64,000 nt of DNA from Flavobacteriaceae bacterium MAR_2010_72 (GTDB taxonomy: Bacteria; Bacteroidota; Bacteroidia; Flavobacteriales; Flavobacteriaceae), in NCBI GenBank assembly GCA_003550275.1, contig QXCW01000002.1:992001-1056000 (forward strand). Direction: 5' to 3'. A program made the translations under genes and the position numbers. The notes under the pieces were generated by a model. The model worked only from the letters and a program-made list of their open reading frames with translations, was not told the origin of the DNA and did not search any database. The number at the start of each line of letters is the position of its first letter. Positions within the stretch are counted from its first letter, which is position 1. This document shows, in pieces, positions 27,779 through 36,580 of the stretch.

Positions 27779-29296
27779 ATGAAAAATTTAAAATTTAAAT
27801 ACTTATGCCTTTTAGGTTTAATCGTTGGGGCTATTTGGTCGTGCTCTGAAGATTTTCTTGAAGTTGAGGCTAAAGGTCAATTTTTAACAGATACATATTA
27901 TTCTAATCAAAATGAAGCATTTGGGGGTCTTGTAGCTGTTTATGATATGTTAAGAACCAATTCTTCCGGAGCATTCGATAACTTAATATTATTGATGAAC
28001 TCTGGATCTGATGATCATGTCGCTGGAGGAGGTGGTGAATCAGACGTTCTTCAATTACAGGTGTTTTCAAATTATACGATGAGTGCAACTAATGCGAGTT
28101 CATCTATTTGGACAGATTCTTATAAAGGTATTTTTAGGGCTAATATACTTTTATCGAAATTGCCAGACGTGCCTATGGACGAAAATTTAAAGGCACAATA
28201 CACCGCTGAAGCTAAAGCATTAAGGGCTTATTATTATTTTAATTTAATCAGACTTTACAAAAGCATTCCTCTAATTACAGAGCCATTAAGTAGTGATGCC
28301 ATTAATTCTGTGGTTCAATCCAGTCGAGAAAATGTCTACCAACAAATTGAAAATGATTTAATCAGCGCAAAAGCGGCTCTACCTGATTTTAGAGATTTAT
28401 CTACAGAAGCCGGTAGATTTACTAAAGGTGCTGCACAAGCCTTGCTTGGAAAAGTTTATTTATATCAAGGTAAAGGCTCGCAGGCTGCGGCAGAACTAGC
28501 AGTAGTTAATGGGCCAGCCGGAGGCACAAGTCAATATGGATATAGACTTTTAGACGATTTTAATAGTTTATGGATGGCAGATAATTCATTCAATTCAGAA
28601 AGTATAATGGAGGTTACACATTCTGGTTTAGTGAACGCCGCATGGGATTGGGCTTGGCCAAATGGTCTAGAAGGAAATATGGTGAGCCAAATGGTTGGCC
28701 CGAGGAGTTATGTTGGTATTGCTGCTGATGCACCAGACTTGAATTCTGGTTGGAGTTTTAATCCAATTTTACCAGAATTATATAATCTATTAAAAGACGA
28801 TCCTCGTTTTGATGCTACAATTTTAGATCTAAAAACTTTAAAAGAAGAAGGTAAGGCAGACTACGTTCCTGGCTATCAGGATACCGGTTATTTTCTTAAA
28901 AAATTCGCTGCTTTAAATGCAGATAAACATACTGGTGGTGGAAACTTTGAGCTTAATTGGGGTCAGAATTCATATATTATTAGACTGGCAGATACCTACC
29001 TAATGGAAGCTGAAGCTTTAGGAGGAACCGGAAGTAGAGCTCAAGATCTTCTAGATGCTGTTCGGGCAAGAGTTGGATTACCATCGGTGCCAGTTTCTAT
29101 GGATGCAATAATGAAAGAACGACGTTTAGAACTGGCAGGAGAAGGACAGCGTTGGTTTGACCTTGTGAGGTCAGGGCAAGCAGCTTCTAAATTATCAAGT
29201 AGAGGATTTATAGCTGGAAAACATGAATTTTTTCCTATTCCTTTTGGGGAACTTGAAAACACCTCTTTACAACAGGATCCATCGTACTCAAATTAA
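27779..29296 (+). CDS. SusD/RagB-like surface glycan-binding lipoprotein
   Basis: 505 aa. Lipoprotein signal with Cys22 (AIWSCSED). The TPR-rich N-terminal half (e.g. AEAKALRAYYYFNLIRLYK near 145-163) and the C-terminal motif ERRLELAGEGQRWFDLVRSG (near 443-462) are diagnostic of SusD proteins. It binds the glycan at the cell surface and closes over the SusC barrel. It is paired with the SusC gene immediately upstream and followed by a binding lipoprotein 11 nt downstream. Confidence 0.95.
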   Translation: MKNLKFKYLCLLGLIVGAIWSCSEDFLEVEAKGQFLTDTYYSNQNEAFGGLVAVYDMLRTNSSGAFDNLILLMNSGSDDHVAGGGGESDVLQLQVFSNYTMSATNASSSIWTDSYKGIFRANILLSKLPDVPMDENLKAQYTAEAKALRAYYYFNLIRLYKSIPLITEPLSSDAINSVVQSSRENVYQQIENDLISAKAALPDFRDLSTEAGRFTKGAAQALLGKVYLYQGKGSQAAAELAVVNGPAGGTSQYGYRLLDDFNSLWMADNSFNSESIMEVTHSGLVNAAWDWAWPNGLEGNMVSQMVGPRSYVGIAADAPDLNSGWSFNPILPELYNLLKDDPRFDATILDLKTLKEEGKADYVPGYQDTGYFLKKFAALNADKHTGGGNFELNWGQNSYIIRLADTYLMEAEALGGTGSRAQDLLDAVRARVGLPSVPVSMDAIMKERRLELAGEGQRWFDLVRSGQAASKLSSRGFIAGKHEFFPIPFGELENTSLQQDPSYSN

Positions 29297-29307
29297 AAAA
29301 AAAGATT

Positions 29308-31392
29308 ATGAAAAAAATAAAGTATATACTAATTTCAATATTTGTATTAGGTGCGTATTTAGCCTGTACAGATGACAATTTTGATAACACAGACTTTTTG
29401 TCTAGTGCAAAAGCACCAGCAAATGTATCGGCGCTCTTTCAAGCTACACAAGATAATTCTGGTTTGGTAAAAATAACACCAAACAGTGAAGGTGCTGCCC
29501 ACTATAACATAACATTTGGGGATAACACTGCTGAACCAGGGAAAGTAGTACAGGGTAAATCAATTGATCATGTTTATGCTGAAGGCACCTATACGGTAAC
29601 TATAGAGGCCATTGGTATAACCGGACTTTCAACTGAAGTCACCCATAATTTGGTAGTATCGTTTAATGCGCCTGAAAATTTAGAGGTGAATATCTTAAAC
29701 GATGCTGCAGTTTCAAAGAAAGTAAATGTTACAGTTACCGCAGATTTTGCTATAAACTATGATGTTTATTTTGGTGAACCTGGTAATGATGTTCCAGTAA
29801 CTGGAAATATAGGAAATACGGTATCTTATACTTATCAAGAAGCGGGTACTTATACCATTCGTATTGAAGTTAAAGGAGCGGCCATTGAAACTACAGAGTA
29901 TATAGTTGAATTTGAAGTGACTGCAATTTTACAACCAATTACTTCTGCACCAACACCTCCGGCAAGAAGTGCTCAAAATGTAATTTCTATTTTCAGCCCT
30001 TCTTACAATGATATTCCGGGAACTGATTTTAATCCAGATTGGGGACAGTCTGGTCAGGGAAGTGGCTTTGCCATGTTCAACCTAAATGGGGACGATATGT
30101 TAAATTACATTAACTTAAGTTATCAAGGGATTCAAATTGGACAGGCAGTGGATCTAACTAATATGGAATACTTGCATATGGATATTTGGACGGCAGATCT
30201 TGCTCAAATAAGAACATTCTTGATTAATGTAGGAGTTGATCCACCACAAAATGTATTGACTGATTTAACTGCTGATGCATGGACCAGTGTTGATATTCCT
30301 ATGTCGGCATTTACAGATCAAGGAGTTGCAATTGACAATGTACACCAGTTTAAATTTGTTTCTGAACCTTGGTTAGGCGGTAGTGTATTTATCGACAACA
30401 TATATTTCTGGAAGCAACCAGAACCTGCGTCAGGTCTTGAAGGTATTTGGAAACTTGCACCAGAGGCTGGAGCATTAAAAGTTGGTCCAACACGTTATGA
30501 TGGCAGTTGGTGGTCTAACTCCTTGGCCGATGTAACAACTAGAGCTTGCTTATTTGATGACGAATATGTATTCAATCTTGATGGTTCATTTCAAAACATA
30601 CAAGATGCTGAAACCTGGTTGGAACCATGGCAAGGCTTTAATCCTGAACAATGTGGGTCGCCGGTTGCACCTCACAATGGCTCTAATCCCGCTTCATTTG
30701 TATATGATGCAGGTGCAAATACCATTACATTAAATGGTGTTGGAGCTTATTTAGGTATTGCTAAAGTAACAAGTACTGGAGAGCTATCCTCTCCAGGAGA
30801 AGCACCAGCTTCAATTACATACGATATAAGCTTACAGGATAATAACAACACCATGATTGTTGATGTAAATCTGGGATGGGGTTATTGGACTTTCAAATTG
30901 GTTAGACATGTTCCACCCATCGCTGGATCGTGGAAGTTGGCACCAGAAGCAGGAGCTTTAAAAGTTGGGCCTGGATTTGATGATGGCAGTTGGTGGTCTA
31001 ATTCTTTAGCTGATGTAAGTACGAGAGCTTGTTTATTTGACGACGAGTATGTATTTGGTTCTGATGGTTCATTTATGAACGTATTGGGATCTGAAACTTG
31101 GCTTGAACCTTGGCAAGGTTTTAATCCTGAACAATGTGGTACTCCAATAGCACCGCACAATGGTCAAGGGAGTTTTACCTATAATTATGATGAAAGTGGA
31201 GGTACAATTACATTAAATGGAACAGGAGCCTATTTAGGTATCGCCAAAGTAACAGATACAGGAGAACTTGGGTCACCTGGTGAAGCCCCATCTTCAATTA
31301 CTTATCAAATAGAATTTATAGATAACAATACAATTAGAGTATGGGTTGACCTCGGTTGGGGTTTCTGGACTTATAAGTTGGTAAAAAATTAA
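29308..31392 (+). CDS. Multidomain surface glycan-binding lipoprotein (PKD-like domains, tandem C-terminal domains)
   Basis: 694 aa. Lipoprotein signal ending at Cys20. Two PKD-like Ig domains (~35-205) with GxYTVTIEA/GTYTIRIEV signatures lead to a jelly-roll carbohydrate-binding region (~225-370, rich in W and Y). Two copies of the same ~155-aa domain follow (about 377-535 and 538-694). Each begins WKLAPEAGALKVGP and contains DGSWWSNSLADV and ETWLEPWQGFNPEQCG. The repeated aromatics suggest glycan contacts. It would help catch laminarin-type glucan at the surface. Assignment to glycan binding is by position and domain type. Confidence 0.8.
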   Translation: MKKIKYILISIFVLGAYLACTDDNFDNTDFLSSAKAPANVSALFQATQDNSGLVKITPNSEGAAHYNITFGDNTAEPGKVVQGKSIDHVYAEGTYTVTIEAIGITGLSTEVTHNLVVSFNAPENLEVNILNDAAVSKKVNVTVTADFAINYDVYFGEPGNDVPVTGNIGNTVSYTYQEAGTYTIRIEVKGAAIETTEYIVEFEVTAILQPITSAPTPPARSAQNVISIFSPSYNDIPGTDFNPDWGQSGQGSGFAMFNLNGDDMLNYINLSYQGIQIGQAVDLTNMEYLHMDIWTADLAQIRTFLINVGVDPPQNVLTDLTADAWTSVDIPMSAFTDQGVAIDNVHQFKFVSEPWLGGSVFIDNIYFWKQPEPASGLEGIWKLAPEAGALKVGPTRYDGSWWSNSLADVTTRACLFDDEYVFNLDGSFQNIQDAETWLEPWQGFNPEQCGSPVAPHNGSNPASFVYDAGANTITLNGVGAYLGIAKVTSTGELSSPGEAPASITYDISLQDNNNTMIVDVNLGWGYWTFKLVRHVPPIAGSWKLAPEAGALKVGPGFDDGSWWSNSLADVSTRACLFDDEYVFGSDGSFMNVLGSETWLEPWQGFNPEQCGTPIAPHNGQGSFTYNYDESGGTITLNGTGAYLGIAKVTDTGELGSPGEAPSSITYQIEFIDNNTIRVWVDLGWGFWTYKLVKN
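30427..31389 (+). repeat. Tandem duplicated glycan-binding-type domain within one lipoprotein
   Basis: Two consecutive ~155-codon units (about 30436-30912 and 30919-31389) encode nearly the same domain (shared strings include APEAGALKVGP, SWWSNSLADV, EPWQGFNPEQCG, TLNG, GAYLGIAKVT). The nucleotide copies have diverged at third positions, so the duplication is old but the protein is under constraint. Confidence 0.8.
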
Positions 31393-31404
31393 AATAGTTT
31401 AGTT

Positions 31405-32298
31405 ATGAAAAAATTAATATATAAAATATCAATAATACTTTCTCTCATTCTAATGACTACAGGATGCGAGCAAGAAGATTATAGTTTAGGAGATCTTAGT
31501 GCTCCTACTAATCTTCAAGTTCAAGTAGAAATTGTAGGAACTGATGCTAATAATCCAAATGGTGATGGAAGTGGAACTGTAATATTAACGGCAAACGCAG
31601 ACAACGCAATTACCTATCATTTTGTTTATGATAATTCAACGGCATTAGCTGCATCTGGAGAATACACCTATAATTTCAGTCGGACAGGAACACATACTTA
31701 TACGGTAACGGCAATTGCATATGGTAAAGGTGGTGTTTCTACCAGTACAACTATCCAATTTGAAGTGTTAGTACTCTATACACCTCCTGCCGATTTAGTG
31801 ACCATGTTAACTGCAGATAGCTCCAGAACGTGGAGATTGAAAAACGAAAGCACTGGACATTTTGGTGTTGGACCTGCAGATTCATTTGATCAGACGCCTG
31901 CGTGGTGGAATGCGGGGCCTAATGATAAAGCTGGTTTGGGTGCTTATGATGATCGTATGACATTTCATGTTGATGGGTCATTTACTTATGTTACAAATGG
32001 CAACATGTATGGTAAAGCAGATCCTATGGCTGAAGATTTAGCGGGGGATCAAGGGCTTACAGCAAATGGTGATGCAGAATATGAAAATTATCCTTTTGGC
32101 GATTTTACAGATACTTATACTATTTCCGAACCTGGAGGAAGAGAAACAATAACGTTCAATGGTCTTGGCTACCACGGTTTTTATGTAGGTGGAAATCATA
32201 GCTATACCATTTTAGCAAGATCTGAAAATGAAATGACCATCAAAACCGTAGGAAAAGACGGTAATGGTTGGTGGGGCATTCTAATTGCCGATGAGTAG
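31405..32298 (+). CDS. PKD-like surface lipoprotein of the glucan locus
   Basis: 297 aa. Lipoprotein signal with Cys21 (MTTGCEQED). Residues ~30-125 form a PKD-like domain with DANNPNGDGSG, a D/N/G-rich loop. Residues ~135-297 resemble the domain duplicated in the previous gene (RTWRLKNES...GVGP, WWNAGPND, DGSFTYVTNG, TFNGLGYHGFYVG). It lies 12 nt after the previous gene. It likely binds the glucan. The PKD-like module also opens the following GH16 enzyme. Confidence 0.75.
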   Translation: MKKLIYKISIILSLILMTTGCEQEDYSLGDLSAPTNLQVQVEIVGTDANNPNGDGSGTVILTANADNAITYHFVYDNSTALAASGEYTYNFSRTGTHTYTVTAIAYGKGGVSTSTTIQFEVLVLYTPPADLVTMLTADSSRTWRLKNESTGHFGVGPADSFDQTPAWWNAGPNDKAGLGAYDDRMTFHVDGSFTYVTNGNMYGKADPMAEDLAGDQGLTANGDAEYENYPFGDFTDTYTISEPGGRETITFNGLGYHGFYVGGNHSYTILARSENEMTIKTVGKDGNGWWGILIADE

Positions 32299-32331
32299 TT
32301 AAGTTAATATTTGTTTTAGTTAATTTTTTTT

Positions 32332-32361
32332 ACTGAAGGAGTAAATGTTTACTCCTTCAGT
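32332..32361 (+). promoter_or_regulatory. 14-bp perfect hairpin inside the glucan operon
   Basis: Arms ACTGAAGGAGTAAA (32332-32345) and TTTACTCCTTCAGT (32348-32361) with a 2-nt centre. No T tract follows on either strand, though one precedes it on the plus strand. It stands between the last binding protein and the first enzyme, so it may set their relative mRNA levels by RNA processing or stability. Confidence 0.6.
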
Positions 32362-32368
32362 ATTCTAC

Positions 32369-32376
32369 TAACTTTG
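32369..32376 (+). promoter_or_regulatory. Candidate internal promoter -7 box (TAACTTTG) before GH16
   Basis: Exact TAnnTTTG match 32 nt before the GH16 ATG. The -33 region coincides with the hairpin and has no TTTG. It could give the hydrolase genes their own transcript. Confidence 0.4.
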
Positions 32377-32408
32377 CAATACTCATTTCATTTTATTAAT
32401 TTATTACA

Positions 32409-33503
32409 ATGTTGAAAAAATTATTTTTTATTACTTTAATTATATGTGTTTCCTGCAGTAGTGGAGGTGATGATCCAATTACACCAAATCCTTTACCCCA
32501 AGAAATTATTCCGACTAATTTAGTTTTGAATGTTGAAGTTATTGGTGCAGATGCTAATAATCCAAATGGAGATGGCAGTGGAACAATTCGATGTACCGCT
32601 TCTGCGGTAAATGCCGTTAAATATGGATTTAGATTTGGAACTGGTTCAGAAATAGAAAGCGCAACAGGAAACATAGATTTTTCATATACCGAAGCAGGTA
32701 CACGTAGCTATACCGTTTATGTTTTTGCATATTCTAGTACAGGACATTCTATAAATACCTATAAAGAAATTACGGTCTATGTCCAAGGTAGTACGTCTCA
32801 AGCGGTTTGGGCAGATGAATTTGATACTAATGGCAGTCCTGATGCCTCTAAATGGACTTATGATATTGGTGCCGGGGGTTGGGGCAATGGAGAGTCGCAG
32901 TATTATACTAACCGACCTGATAATGTCACAGTATCCAATGGTGTTTTGAAGATAATAGCTAAAAAAGAAAGCTACGAAGGGGCTCAATATACTTCTGCAA
33001 GACTGAAGTCCCAGGGTAAGTTTGATTTTAAATACGGTAGAATTGAGGTAAGGGCAAAATTACCAGCAGCCGCGGGAACTTGGCCTGCTATTTGGATGCT
33101 AGGTGCAAATTTTACTACGGTGGGTTGGCCAAGATGTGGAGAAATTGATATCATGGAACAAACGGGAACTGATAAGTCTAAAGTATTAGGTACATGTCAT
33201 TGGCTAAATACATCAAATTCAACAACCGCTAGTTATGGTTTGGATAAAACGGTGACAGACGCTACTACTCAATTTCATGTTTATTCTATGGAATGGACTT
33301 CTTCTGCAATTAAAATATTTGTAGATGATGTTCAGTATTATGTTATAGATATTCGAAATTCTGCAATTCCAGATTCACCATTTCACAGTAATTTTTTCAT
33401 GATTTTGAATGTAGCACTGGGTGGATCTCTTGGAGGAACTATCCCAGGCAATTTTACAGAATCTGTTATGGAAATCGATTATGTTAGAGTATATCAAAAT
33501 TAA
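32409..33503 (+). CDS. GH16 endo-beta-1,3-glucanase (laminarinase) lipoprotein with PKD-like domain
   Basis: 364 aa. Lipoprotein signal, probably Cys16 (ICVSCSSGG). The PKD-like domain (~35-125) is shared with the preceding gene. The GH16 catalytic domain occupies ~133-364. The catalytic motif GEIDIMEQ places the nucleophile at Glu245, the assisting Asp at 247 and the acid/base at Glu250. WPAIWMLG and WPRCGEID are laminarinase-type surroundings. It would cut beta-1,3-glucan at the cell surface. The gene is 3 nt before the GH3 gene. Confidence 0.9.
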   Translation: MLKKLFFITLIICVSCSSGGDDPITPNPLPQEIIPTNLVLNVEVIGADANNPNGDGSGTIRCTASAVNAVKYGFRFGTGSEIESATGNIDFSYTEAGTRSYTVYVFAYSSTGHSINTYKEITVYVQGSTSQAVWADEFDTNGSPDASKWTYDIGAGGWGNGESQYYTNRPDNVTVSNGVLKIIAKKESYEGAQYTSARLKSQGKFDFKYGRIEVRAKLPAAAGTWPAIWMLGANFTTVGWPRCGEIDIMEQTGTDKSKVLGTCHWLNTSNSTTASYGLDKTVTDATTQFHVYSMEWTSSAIKIFVDDVQYYVIDIRNSAIPDSPFHSNFFMILNVALGGSLGGTIPGNFTESVMEIDYVRVYQN

Positions 33504-33506
33504 ATT

Positions 33507-35804
33507 ATGAGAAATAGTCAATTAAAATACGTTTGTTTCTTTTTAATAGTGTTAGGACTTTCTTCTTACAAAGGAAATAATACAGAACAAACAAAAGGCC
33601 TCACTAACAATATAAATCCTAAAATTGAGCAACGAATTGATTCGTTGATGAGTTTAATGACGCTCGAAGAGAAAATTGGACAAATGAACCAATATAATGG
33701 ATTTTGGAACATTACGGGACCGGTGCCAAAAGATGGAGATGCTGCAAAAAAATATGAGTACTTAAGAAAAGGTTATGTAGGCTCAATGCTTAATGTAACA
33801 GGTGTTGAAAATGTGAGAGCCGTGCAAAAAATCGCGGTTGAAGAATCAAGATTAGGCATCCCATTAATTATTGGTTTCGATGTTATCCATGGTTTTAAAA
33901 CCATAAGCCCAATTCCATTAGCCGAATCAGCAAGTTGGGATCTAAAAGCTATTGAACAATCTGCTCAAGTTGCGGCTGCCGAAGCTGCAGCTTCAGGAAT
34001 TAACTGGACTTTTGCACCAATGGTTGATATTTCTCGAGATGCGCGTTGGGGCCGTGTTATGGAAGGTGCTGGTGAAGATCCTTATTTAGGGTCAAAAATT
34101 GCTGTGGCTCGTGTAAAAGGATTTCAAGGAGATGACTTGTCAGATGTCAATACTATAGCGGCTTGTGCCAAACATTTCGCTGGATATGGCTTTTCAGAAT
34201 CTGGAAAAGATTATAATACCGTTGATGTTGGAACGTCTACATTATATAATGTTATTTTTCCACCGTTCATAGCCGCTAAAGATGCTGGTGTCGCCACTTT
34301 TATGAATTCATTTAATGAACTCAACGGAATTCCAGCAACAGGTAACAAATACTTGCAACGGGACATTTTAAAATCAAAATGGGATTTTAAAGGGTTTATG
34401 GTATCGGATTGGGGCTCTATTTACGAAATGATAATTCACAAGTATGCAAAAGACGGTAAGCATGCTGCTGAATTGGCAATTAATGCTGGCTCTGACATGG
34501 ATATGGAATCCAATCTTTATGTTGAAGAATTAGCAGGTTTAGTGCGTGAAGGAAATGTAAAAGAAGAATTAATTGATGATGCTGTTAAACGTATTTTAAG
34601 AGTTAAATTTCAATTAGGTTTATTTGATGATCCTTATAAGTATTGTGATGAATCAAGGGAAAAGCAAACCATTGGCAAACAAGAATTTCATGATGCCGTA
34701 TTGGACGTCGCAAAAAAATCCATTGTATTACTAAAAAATGACAACCAGCTTTTACCACTTAAAAAAACTGGTCAAAAAATAGCGCTGATAGGTGCATTGG
34801 CGGCAGACAAAACAAGTCCGCTTGGCAGTTGGCGAATTGCAGCCGATGATGGCACCGCAGTTTCGGTTTTAGAAGGGATGCAATCTTATATTGGTAATAC
34901 CTTAACTTATGCGAAAGGCGCTGATGTAACCATCGGTAAAACAGAGTTTATTTCAGAACTTACAATAAACGAGACAGATACGTCTGGTTTTGCAAAAGCA
35001 GTTGCAGTGGCAAAATCTGCCGATGTTGTGGTCATGGTTTTAGGAGAACATGGATTGCAAAGTGGGGAAGGTAGAAGTAGAGTAAATCTCGATTTACCAG
35101 GGGTTCAGCAGGAATTGTTAGAAGCTGTATATAAAGTGAATAAAAATATTGTATTAGTCTTAAACAATGGTAGACCCTTAGCCATTAACTGGGCTGATGA
35201 ACACATTCCAGCTATTGTTGAGGCTTGGCATCTAGGTACTCAAAGCGGACATGCCATAGCTCAAGTGCTGTATGGCGATTATAACCCAAGCGGAAAACTG
35301 CCAATGACTTTTCCAAAGCACGTAGGTCAAATGCCATTATATTACAATTACAAAGCCACTGGACGGCCAACCATACCTGCACCAGGATTGGTGTTTTGGG
35401 CGCATTATCAAGATGAAGTAAATGAACCATTATATCCGTTTGGTCATGGATTGAGTTATACCACTTTTAAGTATAGTAATTTAAAGGTTGACGCGTCTAA
35501 TATGAAAGAAATTGTAGTGTCTTTTGATTTAAAGAATACAGGAAAGGTCAAAGGGAAGGAGGTAGCGCAATTGTATATTCAAGATTTATACGCAAGTGTC
35601 ACTAGGCCTGTTAAAGAATTGAAAGGTTTTGAACTGCTTGAGTTAAACCCAAATGAATCTAAAACAATAAAATTTCTACTTACAGATAAGGAGTTGGGGT
35701 TCTATGACAACACAGGTCAATTTATTGTTGAACCAGGTAAATTTAATATATTTATAGGAGGCAGCTCTAGAACAATTTTAGAACAACAATTTGAATTAAA
35801 ATGA
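33507..35804 (+). CDS. bglX: GH3 beta-glucosidase (periplasmic)
   Basis: 765 aa. N-terminal signal (~1-20). The GH3 (alpha/beta)8 domain spans ~35-380, with SRDARWGRVMEGAGEDPYL and the nucleophile Asp301 in MVSDWGS. The C-terminal GH3 domain covers ~400-620 (GEHGLQSGEGRSR carries the acid/base region), and a fibronectin-III-like domain lies at ~680-760. It would release glucose from the imported beta-glucan oligosaccharides. The stop overlaps the next gene's start (ATGA), which indicates translational coupling. Length matches BglX. Confidence 0.92.
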   Translation: MRNSQLKYVCFFLIVLGLSSYKGNNTEQTKGLTNNINPKIEQRIDSLMSLMTLEEKIGQMNQYNGFWNITGPVPKDGDAAKKYEYLRKGYVGSMLNVTGVENVRAVQKIAVEESRLGIPLIIGFDVIHGFKTISPIPLAESASWDLKAIEQSAQVAAAEAAASGINWTFAPMVDISRDARWGRVMEGAGEDPYLGSKIAVARVKGFQGDDLSDVNTIAACAKHFAGYGFSESGKDYNTVDVGTSTLYNVIFPPFIAAKDAGVATFMNSFNELNGIPATGNKYLQRDILKSKWDFKGFMVSDWGSIYEMIIHKYAKDGKHAAELAINAGSDMDMESNLYVEELAGLVREGNVKEELIDDAVKRILRVKFQLGLFDDPYKYCDESREKQTIGKQEFHDAVLDVAKKSIVLLKNDNQLLPLKKTGQKIALIGALAADKTSPLGSWRIAADDGTAVSVLEGMQSYIGNTLTYAKGADVTIGKTEFISELTINETDTSGFAKAVAVAKSADVVVMVLGEHGLQSGEGRSRVNLDLPGVQQELLEAVYKVNKNIVLVLNNGRPLAINWADEHIPAIVEAWHLGTQSGHAIAQVLYGDYNPSGKLPMTFPKHVGQMPLYYNYKATGRPTIPAPGLVFWAHYQDEVNEPLYPFGHGLSYTTFKYSNLKVDASNMKEIVVSFDLKNTGKVKGKEVAQLYIQDLYASVTRPVKELKGFELLELNPNESKTIKFLLTDKELGFYDNTGQFIVEPGKFNIFIGGSSRTILEQQFELK

Positions 35805-36556
35805 AAAAATTAGTTTCATGCATAGTGATATCGGTGATCTTGTTTTCTTGTCAAGACACTAAAAAGCTTGTATTTGAAGATAATTTTGATGGCATAACCT
35901 TAAACGAATCTATTTGGAATTATGAACTAGGTGATGGTTGCCCTAATTGTGGCTGGGGAAATAACGAACGTCAACTTTACACTAAAGAAAATGCGTCTTT
36001 AAAAGATGGACATCTTGTGATAACCGCCACAAAAGATGATAGCCTTTATCATTCAAGTAGAATTACTACAGCACAAAAATTTGAATTTCAGTATGGCATA
36101 ATAGAAGTCAGGGCAAAGTTACCTACTGGTCAGGGCGTATGGCCTGCCATTTGGATGCTGGGGCATGATTTTAAAGAAATTGGATGGCCAGCCTGTGGCG
36201 AAATCGATATTATGGAATATGTAGGCAAGAACCCGCACGAAATCCATACAACCTTACACACAACAGATAGTCACGGAAATTCTAAAAACACGAAAATAAC
36301 GACTCTTGAAAGTATAGAAGAAGGCTTTCATGTTTACAAAGCAAATTGGACTAAAGATGCTATCGAGTTTTTTATTGATGATAAATCCGTCTATACTTTC
36401 AATCCAGAAGTCAAAAATGATCAAATTTGGCCTTTTAATAAACCGTTTTATCTCCTTTTAAATTTAGCCATTGGCGGAAATTTTGGAGGTCCTGAAGTGG
36501 ATGATTCTATTTTTCCTCAAGAATTTTGGGTAGATTATGTAAAAGTATATCAATAG
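35801..36556 (+). CDS. GH16 endo-beta-1,3-glucanase lipoprotein
   Basis: 251 aa. Lipoprotein signal with Cys17 (ILFSCQDT). It is a single GH16 domain. The motif GEIDIMEYVG gives nucleophile Glu134, Asp136 and acid/base Glu139. WPAIWMLG and WPACGEID match the paralog at 32409-33503 but no PKD-like module is present. Length and motifs fit laminarinase-type endoglucanases. It is the last gene of the operon, with a 4-bp overlap with the GH3 gene. Only 24 bp separate it from the convergent T9SS gene and no terminator is evident there. Confidence 0.9.
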   Translation: MKKLVSCIVISVILFSCQDTKKLVFEDNFDGITLNESIWNYELGDGCPNCGWGNNERQLYTKENASLKDGHLVITATKDDSLYHSSRITTAQKFEFQYGIIEVRAKLPTGQGVWPAIWMLGHDFKEIGWPACGEIDIMEYVGKNPHEIHTTLHTTDSHGNSKNTKITTLESIEEGFHVYKANWTKDAIEFFIDDKSVYTFNPEVKNDQIWPFNKPFYLLLNLAIGGNFGGPEVDDSIFPQEFWVDYVKVYQ

Positions 36557-36580
36557 ATTAAAATAACTTACACCTGAAAT

